A DNA stretch of 64,000 bases from UPXZ01 sp018055865 (GCA_964292695.1 CAXYWB010000001.1:1-64000), one strand, 5' to 3'; counted from the first letter of the stretch, positions 18,060 to 27,930 are shown. Numbers and translations are program-made. Notes: generated by a model not told the origin, from the sequence alone.

Positions 18060-19709
18060 ATGCAACTTTCAGACAGAACGTTAAGCGACTGGCTCGAGCA
18101 CTGGGCAGCTGAAACTCCTGATAAGGAATACATTGTTTACTCCGACCGCAATCTGCGCTTCACCTGGAAAACATTCAACGAACGTGTTGAAAATATGGCT
18201 AGAGGGCTGATATCCATCGGTGTAACCCGGGGTACCAACGTAGGGATTTGGGCGCAAAACGTACCCGACTGGCTTACATTTCTCTATGCTACCGCCAAAA
18301 TTGGTGCGGTAGCCGTTACAGTCAATACCAGCTACCAGACAGAAGAACTTTCGTATCTACTGAAAGACTCCGATATGCACACCCTTTGTATGACCGACGG
18401 AGTGGCCGGAAATAACTATACCGACATTATTTACGATCTGGTGCCCGAGCTGAAAACCACTCAGCGTGGCAAATTCAAAAGCGAAAGGTTCCCCGAACTG
18501 AAAAACGTGGTGTACATTGGACAGGAAAAATACCGCGGCATGTACAACACCGCCGAAATTCTGCTGTTGGGAAATAATGTGGAAAATGATGAGTTGATCC
18601 GGCTTAGAAACCTGACCTCTTGTCAGGATGTGGTGAATATGCAATACACCTCCGGCACTACCGGTTTTCCCAAAGGCGTGATGCTCACCCATCACAACAT
18701 AGTCAATAACGGTTATCTGACCGGCGTACACATGAAATTTACTCCCGAAGATAAATGTTGTATCTGTGTGCCGCTTTTTCACTGCTTTGGTGTGGTACTG
18801 GCCACTATGTGCTGCCTCACGCATGGTAGTACGCAGGTCATGGTGGAGCGGTTCGACCCGCTTATAACCCTGGCTTCAATACATAAAGAACGCTGCACAG
18901 TTCTTCACGGTGTACCTACCATGTTTATTGCCGAATTGAACCACCCGATGTTTTCCTTGTTTGATATGAGTTCGTTGAGGACAGGAATTATGGCGGGAGC
19001 ACTCTGTCCGATAGAACTGATGCGGCAGGTGAACGAAAAAATGTTTATGGACATTACCAGCGTGTATGGCATGACCGAAACTTCGCCCGGTATGACGCAA
19101 ACCCGAGTGGACGATACGTTTGAGGTGCGCTGTTCAACGGTAGGCAGAGAATACGAATTTACCGAAGTGAAAGTACTCAATCCCGAAAACGGTGAAGAAT
19201 GTCCCGTTGGAGTTCAGGGAGAAATCTGCTGTCGCGGATATAACGTGATGAAAGGCTATTACAATAATCCAGAAGCAACGGCGCAGGTGATTGATAAAAA
19301 TGGATTTATGCATTCAGGCGACTTGGGAATTAAAGATGCAAACGGCAATTACCGCATTACAGGCCGTATCAAAGACATGATTATCCGTGGTGGAGAAAAT
19401 ATATCGCCTAAGGAAGTGGAAGATTACCTGTACAAAATTCCCGAAGTAAAAGATGTACAGGTGGTAGCCGTCACTTCACCCAAATACGGCGAAGATGTGG
19501 GGGCTTTTATTATTCTCAAAGACGATTGTGAACTGACCCCTGAAGATGTGCGCGATTTCTGCAAAAACCACATTGCCCGATATAAAATTCCCCGTTACGT
19601 GTTCTTTATCAAGCAGTTTCCCATGACCGGCAGTGGCAAAATACAGAAATTCCGCCTCCGCGAAATGGCGCTTGAAATATGCGAACAGCAGGGAATAGAA
19701 ATAATCTGA
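18060..19709 (+). CDS. AMP-forming acyl-CoA synthetase
   Basis: A 549-residue ANL-superfamily enzyme that activates a carboxylic acid to an acyl-adenylate and then to the CoA thioester in the cytoplasm. The P-loop-like motif YTSGTTGFPKGVMLTH lies at about residues 198-213, the VYGMTETSP motif at about 338-346, the hinge region around SGDLGIKDANGNYRITGRIKDMI, and the catalytic lysine in GSGKIQKF near the C-terminus. Length and motifs fit medium- or long-chain fatty acid ligases. The upstream XRE-cupin gene probably controls it. A hairpin terminator follows at 19736. Confidence 0.9.
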   Translation: MQLSDRTLSDWLEHWAAETPDKEYIVYSDRNLRFTWKTFNERVENMARGLISIGVTRGTNVGIWAQNVPDWLTFLYATAKIGAVAVTVNTSYQTEELSYLLKDSDMHTLCMTDGVAGNNYTDIIYDLVPELKTTQRGKFKSERFPELKNVVYIGQEKYRGMYNTAEILLLGNNVENDELIRLRNLTSCQDVVNMQYTSGTTGFPKGVMLTHHNIVNNGYLTGVHMKFTPEDKCCICVPLFHCFGVVLATMCCLTHGSTQVMVERFDPLITLASIHKERCTVLHGVPTMFIAELNHPMFSLFDMSSLRTGIMAGALCPIELMRQVNEKMFMDITSVYGMTETSPGMTQTRVDDTFEVRCSTVGREYEFTEVKVLNPENGEECPVGVQGEICCRGYNVMKGYYNNPEATAQVIDKNGFMHSGDLGIKDANGNYRITGRIKDMIIRGGENISPKEVEDYLYKIPEVKDVQVVAVTSPKYGEDVGAFIILKDDCELTPEDVRDFCKNHIARYKIPRYVFFIKQFPMTGSGKIQKFRLREMALEICEQQGIEII

Positions 19710-19735
19710 AAACCGGAATAAAAAAAATTAAAAAT

Positions 19736-19769
19736 GATAAATGCAGGGTAATTCCTGCATTTATTTTTT
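19736..19769 (+). terminator. Intrinsic terminator after the acyl-CoA synthetase gene
   Basis: ATAAATGCAGG and CCTGCATTTAT form an 11-bp stem with a 6-base loop, followed by TTTTTT. Confidence 0.85.
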
Positions 19770-19796
19770 GATTATACGTTAATATTCTTATTTTTG
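19767..19796 (+). promoter_or_regulatory. Promoter for the methyltransferase gene
   Basis: TTTG at 19767-19770 and TATTTTTG at 19789-19796 are 18 bases apart. The ATG at 19806 is only 10 bases beyond the -7 box, so the transcript would have almost no leader. Confidence 0.6.
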
Positions 19797-19805
19797 CAAA
19801 AAAAA

Positions 19806-20585
19806 ATGAAACGACTCCGCTTTATATTGAAGTATTTTTCCCATCTCTTTGATGCCAAAAACACCAAAGGGCATGGCATTCATTCGCCTTATTTGTATCG
19901 TTTTACTCAGAATGCCATTTATGAAAAAAATCCCTTTTACGTTTTTCCAAAAATAGAAATTCTGCGTGAGAATTTGAATTTTGACGACCGGATTTTGCAC
20001 ATACGCGATTACGGCACCGGTTCAGACCGCGAAGCACGTGTTTTCGAAATTGCCAAAACATCGCTGAAAAGGCCTAAATGGGCACAATTGCTTTATCGGG
20101 TGGTTCATTTTACCAAAGCACAGCATGTACTGGAGCTGGGCACTTCACTGGGGCTAACTACTGCATATATGGCTGCAGTTAATTCCGAAATCAGATGTGT
20201 GAGCCTGGAGGGAAGTGAAGAAATAGCCAAAATAGCCCGCGAGAACTTTGAAAAACTCGAACTGGATAATATCGAACTGGTGGTAGGCAATATCGACGAA
20301 ACACTTGAACTGCAACTTACCAAATCAGATAAACTGGATGTGGTTTTTTTTGATGCTAATCACAGGAAAGAGCCAGTGATGAAATATTTTTTGCAATGCC
20401 TTGAACATATTCACCCCGATTCCGTTTTCATCTTTGACGATATTCACTGGTCTGCAGAAATGGAACAAACATGGCGGCAAATCCGAAAAAACAGCCGTGT
20501 AACTACAACCATTGACCTGTTTGAAGTAGGAATAGTTTTTTTTAATAAAAATTATCCGAAAAAAACCTATAAAATGAAATTGTAA
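19806..20585 (+). CDS. Class I SAM-dependent methyltransferase
   Basis: A 259-residue protein starting MKRLRF; the frame extends upstream only through a TTG. A conserved N-terminal part (KGHGIHSPYLYRFTQ) typical of a Bacteroidota group precedes a Rossmann-fold methyltransferase with SAM motif VLELGTSLGLTTAYMA (about residues 105-120), an acidic residue at the end of strand 2 (SLEGSEE) and VVFFDANH as motif IV. It looks like the O-methyltransferase group acting on a small molecule. No pathway partner is adjacent. It is flanked by its own promoter and by the cobalamin gene 88 bases downstream. Confidence 0.8.
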   Translation: MKRLRFILKYFSHLFDAKNTKGHGIHSPYLYRFTQNAIYEKNPFYVFPKIEILRENLNFDDRILHIRDYGTGSDREARVFEIAKTSLKRPKWAQLLYRVVHFTKAQHVLELGTSLGLTTAYMAAVNSEIRCVSLEGSEEIAKIARENFEKLELDNIELVVGNIDETLELQLTKSDKLDVVFFDANHRKEPVMKYFLQCLEHIHPDSVFIFDDIHWSAEMEQTWRQIRKNSRVTTTIDLFEVGIVFFNKNYPKKTYKMKL

Positions 20586-20673
20586 GTTTTGATTCAAATT
20601 GCTGAATATGAGCCTGATGAAATCATACGGCAACGACTGAAAATGGGTTTATTGTAATCAAAAAAAACTAAAA

Positions 20674-21225
20674 ATGAAACTATATACTAAAACAGGTGAC
20701 AAGGGAACAACCGGATTGATAGGCGGTACACGTGTGAATAAAAACGATGTCAGACTCGAAGCTTATGGTACTGTAGATGAACTCAATGCGCAGGTGGGGC
20801 TTTTAGTCACTCTTGGCTTGAAGGTTGAACATGAAGTTTTTTTAAAAAATATACAAAATCTGCTTTTTACGGTCGGTTCCAATCTGGCTACCGATACATC
20901 AAAAACAGAACACAAGCCTGCATCTTTGATGAAAGAGGAATATATTACGGCTGTTGAGAAAGAAATTGACCGGCTGGACGCACAACTGGCTTCACTGACC
21001 TATTTTACGTTGCCGGGCGGAACTCAACCGGCTGCGCAAAGTCATGTTTGCCGAACGGTAGCCCGCAGAGCCGAACGCCGTATTATAGAAATGAATGAAA
21101 TTTACTCTGTTGATAATAAGGTGATTATATATATCAACAGACTGTCCGATTACTTCTTTGCTCTGTCAAGAATATTGCTCAAGGAAGAAAATGTAAAAGA
21201 AATTGCCTGGAAACAGCCGATATAA
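20674..21225 (+). CDS. Cob(I)alamin adenosyltransferase, PduO type
   Basis: A 183-residue enzyme that transfers the adenosyl group of ATP to cob(I)alamin, giving coenzyme B12. The N-terminal ATP-binding motif TKTGDKGTTGLIGGTRV and the following YGTVDELNAQVG are nearly those of the PduO/MMAB family, and the helical-bundle signature VCRTVARRAERR lies at about 127-138. Coenzyme B12 is needed by methylmalonyl-CoA mutase, which fits the carboxyltransferase pair at 32.8-35.1 kb, though the genes are not linked. Confidence 0.93.
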   Translation: MKLYTKTGDKGTTGLIGGTRVNKNDVRLEAYGTVDELNAQVGLLVTLGLKVEHEVFLKNIQNLLFTVGSNLATDTSKTEHKPASLMKEEYITAVEKEIDRLDAQLASLTYFTLPGGTQPAAQSHVCRTVARRAERRIIEMNEIYSVDNKVIIYINRLSDYFFALSRILLKEENVKEIAWKQPI

Positions 21226-21238
21226 TAAAAAAATATTA

Positions 21239-21246
21239 TATTTTTG
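21239..21246 (+). promoter_or_regulatory. Promoter -7 box for the DUF2795 gene
   Basis: TATTTTTG lies 51 bases upstream of the start of the small DUF2795 gene, directly after the cobalamin adenosyltransferase stop. Confidence 0.5.
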
Positions 21247-21296
21247 CACTCCTTTTCCAAAAAAACAGTTGAAAATAACCTAAATAACTACATTAC

Positions 21297-21518
21297 ATGT
21301 ATTGGACTTTAGAACTTGCATCGAAAATCGAAGATGCTCCCTGGCCTGCAACAAAGGATGAATTGATAGATTACGCAATTCGTTCGGGCGCTCCGCTTGA
21401 AGTAATTGAAAATTTGCAGGAAATAGAAGATGAGGGAGAAATCTACGAAACCATTGAAGACATTTGGCCTGATTATCCCAGTAAAGAAGACTTTTTCTTC
21501 GACGAAGAAGAGTATTAA
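21297..21518 (+). CDS. Small acidic DUF2795 family protein
   Basis: A 73-residue acidic protein with the DUF2795 pattern WTLELASKIEDAPWPATKDELIDYAIRSGAP, an all-helical small domain. The tail (DFFFDEEEY) is strongly acidic. Its function is unknown; the family is widespread in Bacteroidota and is usually encoded alone, as here, with its own promoter. Confidence 0.8.
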   Translation: MYWTLELASKIEDAPWPATKDELIDYAIRSGAPLEVIENLQEIEDEGEIYETIEDIWPDYPSKEDFFFDEEEY

Positions 21519-21658
21519 TCCTTTTCAATCGCCGCTCAGATTGTTTTTTTAGGCCGGTATTTACATAAATGCCAAACAATTTGGCTTGTTGATACAATTT
21601 TTTGAAATCTTTAGAGTTTATTTTTTTAGTCTAAATTGATTTCAGAAAAAAGTATAGA

Positions 21659-22639
21659 ATGGAAAAGCAGATTGGAAATACAGGGAAGAAATACATAGCA
21701 GCCTGGCTGTTTTTGTGTTGTTTTTTCCCTGTTTTTTCGCAATTTGAGGCTCAGATGAGCCAATACATGTTTCATACGCCCACTTTTAATCCCGCCTCAG
21801 TGGGTGAAAATCAGATGATTAACGTATCCGGACATCACCGGATTCAATGGCTGGGAATGCCCGGCGCACCCCAAACCACCTACTTCAGCATCAACGCTCC
21901 ATTCAAATCGGGCGAGCGGGTAACCCACGGACTGGGCATCAAATTCCTCAATGATAAAATCGGTGCTTTCACCAACCAATCTGCTCAGTTTCAGTATGCC
22001 TACAAACGAAAAATTGGAAAAGGAACAGCCAGCCTGGGAATGGATGTGGGCTTTGTGAGCGTTGGATTTGTGTACGACAGTATTAAAAACGCAACCATCA
22101 ACTCAGAATTCCACGACTTTCTGGGCGATGCAGCCATACCTGCAGCCGATGAAACCGGAATGGGTCTCGACCTCTCACTTGGCGCTTTTTATTCTACCCC
22201 CAAATACTATCTTGGAGTTTCTTACGTTCATTTAAATGCTCCGCTAATCAAACTGAACAATGAAAAGTCAGAGTTCAACGTGCGTGGAGTGATGTATGTA
22301 ACCGGAGGATATGACTTGCAGCTTGCCAACCCGAAGTTCTTGCTGCGTTCATCTTCGTTGGTGAAAAGCGATTTCACTACGTGGCAGGCCGAACTTTCTT
22401 CACGGCTGGAATTAGACAAAAAGTATTGGGGAGGATTATCCTACCGCTTTCAGGATGCAGTAGTGGTTTTTGCAGGGCTGAGCATCATGAGCGGGCTTAC
22501 ACTGGGCTATGCCTACGATTTGCCGACAGGCAAAATGCTCACTGTAAGCTCCGGATCACACGAAATATATTTATCTTACAGTTTTCTTTTTGATACCAAC
22601 AGGAATAAAAACCGGTATAAAAGTATAAGAATTTTGTAA
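21659..22639 (+). CDS. porP: PorP/SprF-type T9SS outer membrane protein
   Basis: A 326-residue outer membrane beta-barrel with a signal peptide ending FPVFSQ and the PorP/SprF start QMSQYMFHTPTFNPASVG, followed by barrel strands ending in a membrane-type C-terminus. PorP-like proteins belong to the T9SS machinery or anchor secreted adhesins. It lies 151 bases upstream of porK in the gene order known from Porphyromonas, so this copy is very likely the core component rather than an accessory SprF. No clear promoter box is seen in the 140 bases before it. Confidence 0.9.
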   Translation: MEKQIGNTGKKYIAAWLFLCCFFPVFSQFEAQMSQYMFHTPTFNPASVGENQMINVSGHHRIQWLGMPGAPQTTYFSINAPFKSGERVTHGLGIKFLNDKIGAFTNQSAQFQYAYKRKIGKGTASLGMDVGFVSVGFVYDSIKNATINSEFHDFLGDAAIPAADETGMGLDLSLGAFYSTPKYYLGVSYVHLNAPLIKLNNEKSEFNVRGVMYVTGGYDLQLANPKFLLRSSSLVKSDFTTWQAELSSRLELDKKYWGGLSYRFQDAVVVFAGLSIMSGLTLGYAYDLPTGKMLTVSSGSHEIYLSYSFLFDTNRNKNRYKSIRIL

Positions 22640-22790
22640 AAATTGAGTTATTAATTTGTTTACGGTTGTAAAAGTGAGCATTTCACAGGTATCTAATTGT
22701 TTTTTTCTAATAAATAATAAGTCATTGATGCTAAAGCCGCTAAAAACGGTAGTCACGGATAAATAAAAATTAAAGTTTGTTACTAAAAAT

Positions 22791-24158
22791 ATGAAAAAAC
22801 TTCTGCCAGTATTATTAATAGCTCTGCTGACGGTCTCCTGCAACAAACCGATGGGAGAATTAGTCGGTCAGGGAAATAAAGGAACTTTCAGGGATGCAAA
22901 TCCTTACGGCATGGTATATATCAAGGCCGGTTCGTTTGTTATGGGGCCAAATGATCAGACACTTTTTGGTGAAGTCAACGAACAACCGCGTAAAGTGACT
23001 TTGAATGCATTCTGGATGGATGATACAGAAATTACAAACGACGAATACAAACAGTTTGTGAATTATGTGAGAGATTCTATTGCGCTGCGCATGCTTGTAA
23101 TGGCCGGCAGAGATGAATTCCGTAAACCGATGAAAGGTGATGTGGACGAAGCATCGCCGGAGGAAGCACTACTGAACTGGAAACAAAAAATTCCGTGGAA
23201 CTCCAAAGATGAAGAAATTCAGGACATTCTGAGTTCGTTGTATTATCAGGGTGGAGATGTGTTGGATGGTAAGAAAGAAATAGATCCGAGCAAACTACGC
23301 TACGTGTACACCTGGTACGACTACGAACAGGCAGCACTGCCCTCAAACAGGTACGACCTGAATACCGGAAAATTTGTAGCCGGAGCAAAAGTAAGACGTG
23401 ACAGCGGATATGTGGATGAAAACGGCGTGATGCGTAATGTAACAATCACCAGGACGTTGCAGTCGCGAAGCGATTTCTTCTCAAGTCGAATTGTGAATGT
23501 ATTTCCCGATACAGCTGCTTGGGTACGCGATTTCCAATACACCTACAACGATCCGAAAATGAAAATGTATTTCTCACACGGAGCTTTCGCACAATATCCG
23601 GTTGTGGGTGTAACCTGGGAACAGGCTCAGGCATTCTGCAACTGGCGCACCAAGCTCTATTATGGAACTAATATGGTACGGGGCGAAGAATTCAGACTCC
23701 CCACCGAAGCCGAATGGGAATATGCTGCCCGTGGCGGTCGCGATCTGGCACTTTATCCGTGGGGAGGCAATTATGTGCGAGATTCCAAAGGTTGCTATCT
23801 GGCCAATTTCAAACCTGCACGTGCCGGATTTGGAAATGACTCAGGTACTACAACTATGAAAGTAGGTTCATTTGCACCCAATAACTACGGACTGTATGAC
23901 ATGGCCGGAAATGTATCGGAATGGACTTCGTCTGCCTACAATCCCTCGTCTAATGCGGTACTGTCAGAAGTGAATCCGAATTTTCAGTACAATGCCAAAA
24001 ACGATGATCCACCCGTACTCAAACGCAAAGTTGTGAAGGGAGGCTCGTGGAAAGACATAGCTTACTACCTGCAAAGTGGAGTAAAAACATACCAGTACCA
24101 GGACGAAAGCCGTCCTTACGTAGGTTTTCGTTGCGTACGATTTTATACAGGTGATTAA
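22791..24158 (+). CDS. porK: T9SS ring lipoprotein PorK/GldK
   Basis: A 455-residue lipoprotein with signal peptide and lipobox LTVSC (acylated Cys at about residue 17). The mature protein is a formylglycine-generating-enzyme (SUMF1) fold: it starts with GMVYIKAGSFVMGPND, has a long insert at about residues 95-255 that is characteristic of GldK, and ends with the FGE-like GLYDMAGNVSEWTSS and YVGFRCVR. PorK and PorN make the periplasmic ring attached to the outer membrane. The first gene of the K-L-M-N run. Confidence 0.95.
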   Translation: MKKLLPVLLIALLTVSCNKPMGELVGQGNKGTFRDANPYGMVYIKAGSFVMGPNDQTLFGEVNEQPRKVTLNAFWMDDTEITNDEYKQFVNYVRDSIALRMLVMAGRDEFRKPMKGDVDEASPEEALLNWKQKIPWNSKDEEIQDILSSLYYQGGDVLDGKKEIDPSKLRYVYTWYDYEQAALPSNRYDLNTGKFVAGAKVRRDSGYVDENGVMRNVTITRTLQSRSDFFSSRIVNVFPDTAAWVRDFQYTYNDPKMKMYFSHGAFAQYPVVGVTWEQAQAFCNWRTKLYYGTNMVRGEEFRLPTEAEWEYAARGGRDLALYPWGGNYVRDSKGCYLANFKPARAGFGNDSGTTTMKVGSFAPNNYGLYDMAGNVSEWTSSAYNPSSNAVLSEVNPNFQYNAKNDDPPVLKRKVVKGGSWKDIAYYLQSGVKTYQYQDESRPYVGFRCVRFYTGD

Positions 24159-24284
24159 GACGGAGAAAACGGAGAAAAAAATCAGATTTTTTTGCAATAT
24201 TAAAACCCGGAATATATAAATCAAAACGCTTCAGAATTTATCAAATTAAGTTTATCACAATCAGATTTTAATACAATAAGAACA

Positions 24285-25280
24285 ATGAAGTTGAGAAAAC
24301 CAGATAGTAAGTTTTACATGTGGTGGAATTCCTATTCCGGCAGACGAATTATATCGGCTGCCTACAGTTTAGGGGCATCTATCGTGATTTTGGGCGCCAT
24401 GTTCAAGATTTTGCACTATCCGATTGGTAATTTGATGTTGGGAATAGGCATGTCGGTTGAATCTGTTATTTTTGCTTTGGGAATATTCGACAGACCTTAC
24501 CGCGAATACGATTGGGCAAAAATATTTAATTTCAAAGCCGATGATGACGAAAGACTTGATGTCAAAACTATCGCTTCGGCTGTGCAGGGTGGAGTTCAAA
24601 CTGCATTTATCCAGCCGGCAGTCTCGGGCGAAGTGATACCGGCCGATTTTCAGCAGATTTATGGGCAATCCGGAGTTCAGCAGTCCGCAATACAGCCATC
24701 CGGCGGTTCAAATGGTGTTTTATTTGGCGAAACATTGAATGAAGAAGACTTACAAAAATTGAGTGAAGGAATAAAAAACCTGACTTTGACGGCTGAAAAT
24801 CTTCAAACGCTGGCTAATGTAGCATTGGCAGCCAATGGTTTTGCCAAAAATATTGAATCGGCTTCTGAAATGGCTGCTTCATTTGCCGATACGCAGCAAA
24901 AACTGAACACCAATGCTGAAACACTTGCTGCATCGTATCAGGGTGTGAATGCTGAAATGGATAATGTGGTAAGCAGTACCCGGAATTATTCCGGAAATGT
25001 GGAAAACGTGAACAGAAGCTTATCAGGCATCAACTCCATCTACGAAATTCAGTTGCGCCATATTCAGACTCAAACAGAAAGTCTGAGCCAGCAGGCTGAG
25101 GCCATAAAGCAAGCTACATCCCACATTGACGGTGTAGCCACCGACATGGACAAAATGAGAGAAGCTGCCTCCGCAGCACAACAGGAAAGCCAGCGATACC
25201 AGGCTGCAACCCGCAAACTCACCAAACAAGTGGAAGACCTCAATGCCATTTATGGAAATATGCTGAATGCCCTGTCGTAG
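24285..25280 (+). CDS. porL: T9SS inner membrane motor protein PorL/GldL
   Basis: A 331-residue protein with two N-terminal membrane helices (about 22-42 and 47-67) and a long cytoplasmic region of coiled-coil type. E59 lies in the second helix (GMSVESVIFALG) at the place of the glutamate thought to couple proton flow in GldL. With PorM it forms the motor that energises secretion. The middle part (about 105-165) is Gln/Ser/Gly-rich and variable. Confidence 0.95.
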   Translation: MKLRKPDSKFYMWWNSYSGRRIISAAYSLGASIVILGAMFKILHYPIGNLMLGIGMSVESVIFALGIFDRPYREYDWAKIFNFKADDDERLDVKTIASAVQGGVQTAFIQPAVSGEVIPADFQQIYGQSGVQQSAIQPSGGSNGVLFGETLNEEDLQKLSEGIKNLTLTAENLQTLANVALAANGFAKNIESASEMAASFADTQQKLNTNAETLAASYQGVNAEMDNVVSSTRNYSGNVENVNRSLSGINSIYEIQLRHIQTQTESLSQQAEAIKQATSHIDGVATDMDKMREAASAAQQESQRYQAATRKLTKQVEDLNAIYGNMLNALS

Positions 25281-25321
25281 AAATACTGACTTGGAAATAA
25301 AAAGCTATAAAGGAAAACAGA

Positions 25322-25345
25322 ACTCAATAACTCAATAACTCAATA
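25322..25345 (+). repeat. Perfect 8-base tandem repeat upstream of porM
   Basis: ACTCAATA occurs three times in a row, 16 bases before the porM start codon. Copy-number change could alter the leader but not the reading frame. Confidence 0.75.
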
Positions 25346-25361
25346 ATCAAAATACGAACTA

Positions 25362-26891
25362 ATGAGTGGAGCCAAAAATTGTCCGGAAACCCCGCGTCAG
25401 CGCATGATAGGTATGATGTACCTTGTGCTTACTGCTATGCTGGCGCTGAACGTGTCGAGCGAAATCCTGAACGGATTCGGGTTGGTGGACAATAGCTTAC
25501 GTACTACCATAGCATCTTCGGAGTCAAGAAACACTTCCATCTATGATGATTTTGAATTTATGAATAAGAAGAATCCTGCCAAAGTGAAAGAATGGCTCGA
25601 TCAGGCAAATCTGGTCAAGAAGAATTCGGATGAATTGTTTCATTACCTGAAAGATTTCAAATACGGGATTCTGAAAATATCGGATGGCAAAAAAGCCGAC
25701 AAAAATGCTGTAAATATTATCTCCCGTGAAGATATAGATGCTGCCGGAGAATATGCCATAGTAAAGGGAAACGGGAAACGATTGAGACAAAAAATTGAAG
25801 CGTATCGGGAATTTCTGAAAAAAACCAATCCCTCTAAAGCTGAAATGTATAGCACAATGTTCGAAACCTCCGGTGGTTCCAGATGGGAGAGTAAGTTGTT
25901 TGAATCCATGCCTGTTTCGGCAGCCATCACTATTTTGACCAAATATCAATCCGATATCCGGTCGGCTGAGGCCGAAACTGTACAATATCTGAAATCAAGA
26001 ACCGATTTCGACGATTTCAGAGTAAATAAAGTACAGGCATTCGTTGTGCCTAATTCACGATACATCATCCAGGGAGGCAGGTACTCGGCCGATATTATTC
26101 TGGCAGCCACAGATTCAACCCGGCAGTACGAGTATTTTGTAAACGGTACAAGAATTCCGGCAGTTGGCGCCAAGAAATTTGGAAAATATGAATTTGTCCC
26201 CTCTCAGACCGGTACCTTTAAATATTCGGGAACCATCCGGATGCCCGATAATCAGGGTGGATTTATATCATACCCGTTTACCGAGGAGTACACCGTAGGA
26301 AAGCCTGCTGCAACCATTTCCAACGAAGATTTGAACGTGGTTTACCGAGGCATTGACAACCGGTTCAGCGTGTCGGTGCCCGGCATAGCTTCCGAAAATG
26401 TGCGGGTAAGTGTCAACGGCGGGTCGGCCACAAAAACAGCAGGCGGCAATTATATTGTCAGGGCCAATCAGGATGGAGAAATTACAATCTTTGTGACGGC
26501 TCTGGTTGAGGGACGTGAGCAGCAAATGGGAAGCGGAGTTTTTCGGGTAAAATACCTGCCCGACCCCATTGCGTATTTGCAGTACACCGATGCCGGAGGA
26601 GTTCCGCGCGAAATAAAAGAGGGACGTGTCACCCGAAAACAACTGCAGAATGCACGATTAATAGCCAGTTATGGCGAAGATGCACTGGTGCAGGCAAACT
26701 TTGATATCACATCTTTCACGCAGCTAACCATAGCCGGAGTGGCTACCAGCAGCAGCGGACAACTGAGCGGAAAGCAAAAATCCGATCTGGAAGGATTGGA
26801 AGGAGGCGATATTATTACATTTAAGAATATCAAAGCTGTGGGTCCGGATGGAAAAACCCGCAGTCTGGGAGTTATTCAAGTGGAATTATAA
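25362..26891 (+). CDS. porM: T9SS motor protein PorM/GldM
   Basis: A 509-residue protein beginning MSGAKNCPETPRQRMIGMM, with one membrane helix (about 15-35; YLVLTAMLALNVS) and a long periplasmic region made of the helical D1 and beta-rich D2-D4 domains of GldM. It contacts PorL in the membrane and the PorK/PorN ring in the periplasm. Length and start match the family closely. Confidence 0.95.
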   Translation: MSGAKNCPETPRQRMIGMMYLVLTAMLALNVSSEILNGFGLVDNSLRTTIASSESRNTSIYDDFEFMNKKNPAKVKEWLDQANLVKKNSDELFHYLKDFKYGILKISDGKKADKNAVNIISREDIDAAGEYAIVKGNGKRLRQKIEAYREFLKKTNPSKAEMYSTMFETSGGSRWESKLFESMPVSAAITILTKYQSDIRSAEAETVQYLKSRTDFDDFRVNKVQAFVVPNSRYIIQGGRYSADIILAATDSTRQYEYFVNGTRIPAVGAKKFGKYEFVPSQTGTFKYSGTIRMPDNQGGFISYPFTEEYTVGKPAATISNEDLNVVYRGIDNRFSVSVPGIASENVRVSVNGGSATKTAGGNYIVRANQDGEITIFVTALVEGREQQMGSGVFRVKYLPDPIAYLQYTDAGGVPREIKEGRVTRKQLQNARLIASYGEDALVQANFDITSFTQLTIAGVATSSSGQLSGKQKSDLEGLEGGDIITFKNIKAVGPDGKTRSLGVIQVEL

Positions 26892-26950
26892 TGCTCAGAA
26901 TGATTGATATTCACTCACGTTAAAATATAGTAAAATACATTCATAAAAAA

Positions 26951-27853
26951 ATGAAAAAAGTTAGTTTCATAATAACCGTTTTCACTTTTCTCTTATTCTC
27001 GGGTAATGTGAAAAGTCAGGATCCCAACGCATCATTTTTTGATCAGATTGGAAACATCCGTCTTCAAACCATGGAACTCGATGCCCTGGCTGATACGATA
27101 GCTGTGATAAATCATCGGGCAGAAGACATTTCGTGGTCGCGGGTAGTGTACAGAGTCATTGATATGCGCGACAAGCAGAACTTTCAGCTTTATTTTCCTT
27201 CGCGACCTAATGACCAGTATCGAAGTCTTTTCCGGGTAATGCTTGATGCAGTGGTAAGTGGCATAAATGTGTACAGCCGTAATCCGCGCGATATCAAACC
27301 ACAATTCGACGATATGCTGACCGGTGATGAACTCTCACGCGTATTTGCTTACGACGAATCGATGGAAAACAACCTGATACAGGTCGATCCGATTACAGAA
27401 CAGCGCTCCGTAAACGCTGACCAGTACATGAGGTATGTGCGCAATCAACTCAAATTTTTGATTCAGGAAGTGATTTTCTTCGACACGCACACATCCCGGT
27501 TGTATACAAAAATTATAGCCATTGCACCGATGTATGCTCTGCACCCGGACAATATGGCAAACAACGACACTATGGCTTACTTCCGTAATTCGGTGCTATG
27601 CTGGTTTTCTTTCGACGAATTACGCCCTTATCTGATCCGTCAGCTGGTTACTCCTAACGGAAACGACAGTCAGCGAATGACTTACGACGAATTTTTCTCT
27701 CAAAATCTATATTCAAGCTATCTGTTGGGCGATAGCAATATGTACAGCCGAATGCTTTTGGAGTTTTCACTGGATGAAAACGCTTTAAGGGCTGAACAGA
27801 AACGCATTGAAACCGAACTGATGAACTTCGAACAGGATTTGTGGGAAAATTAA
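26951..27853 (+). CDS. porN: T9SS ring protein PorN/GldN
   Basis: A 300-residue periplasmic protein with a signal peptide ending VKSQ. The GldN hallmark region lies at about residues 45-110 (DISWSRVVYRVIDMRDKQN, LYFPSRP). It partners PorK in the periplasmic ring. A strong terminator follows 25 bases after the stop, closing the T9SS run. Confidence 0.95.
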   Translation: MKKVSFIITVFTFLLFSGNVKSQDPNASFFDQIGNIRLQTMELDALADTIAVINHRAEDISWSRVVYRVIDMRDKQNFQLYFPSRPNDQYRSLFRVMLDAVVSGINVYSRNPRDIKPQFDDMLTGDELSRVFAYDESMENNLIQVDPITEQRSVNADQYMRYVRNQLKFLIQEVIFFDTHTSRLYTKIIAIAPMYALHPDNMANNDTMAYFRNSVLCWFSFDELRPYLIRQLVTPNGNDSQRMTYDEFFSQNLYSSYLLGDSNMYSRMLLEFSLDENALRAEQKRIETELMNFEQDLWEN

Positions 27854-27877
27854 TTGATTTGGGGTTACAATCAATGG

Positions 27878-27907
27878 AAAAGACGGCTGCAAGGTCGTCT
27901 TTTTTTG
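27878..27907 (+). terminator. Intrinsic terminator after porN
   Basis: AAAAGACG and CGTCTTTT pair around a 10-base loop, followed by further T residues. It separates the T9SS genes from the regulator that follows. Confidence 0.8.
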
Positions 27908-27922
27908 TAGCAGAAAAATCAC

Positions 27923-27930
27923 TAACTTTG
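27923..27930 (+). promoter_or_regulatory. Promoter -7 box for the LuxR-type regulator
   Basis: TAACTTTG lies 20 bases upstream of the ATG at 27951, right after the porN terminator, giving the regulator its own transcript. Confidence 0.6.

Noticed and set aside
21571..21585. Small hairpin GCCAAA/TTTGGC upstream of porP
   Set aside because: Six base pairs with a three-base loop in A/T-rich DNA can arise by chance, and no T-run follows.
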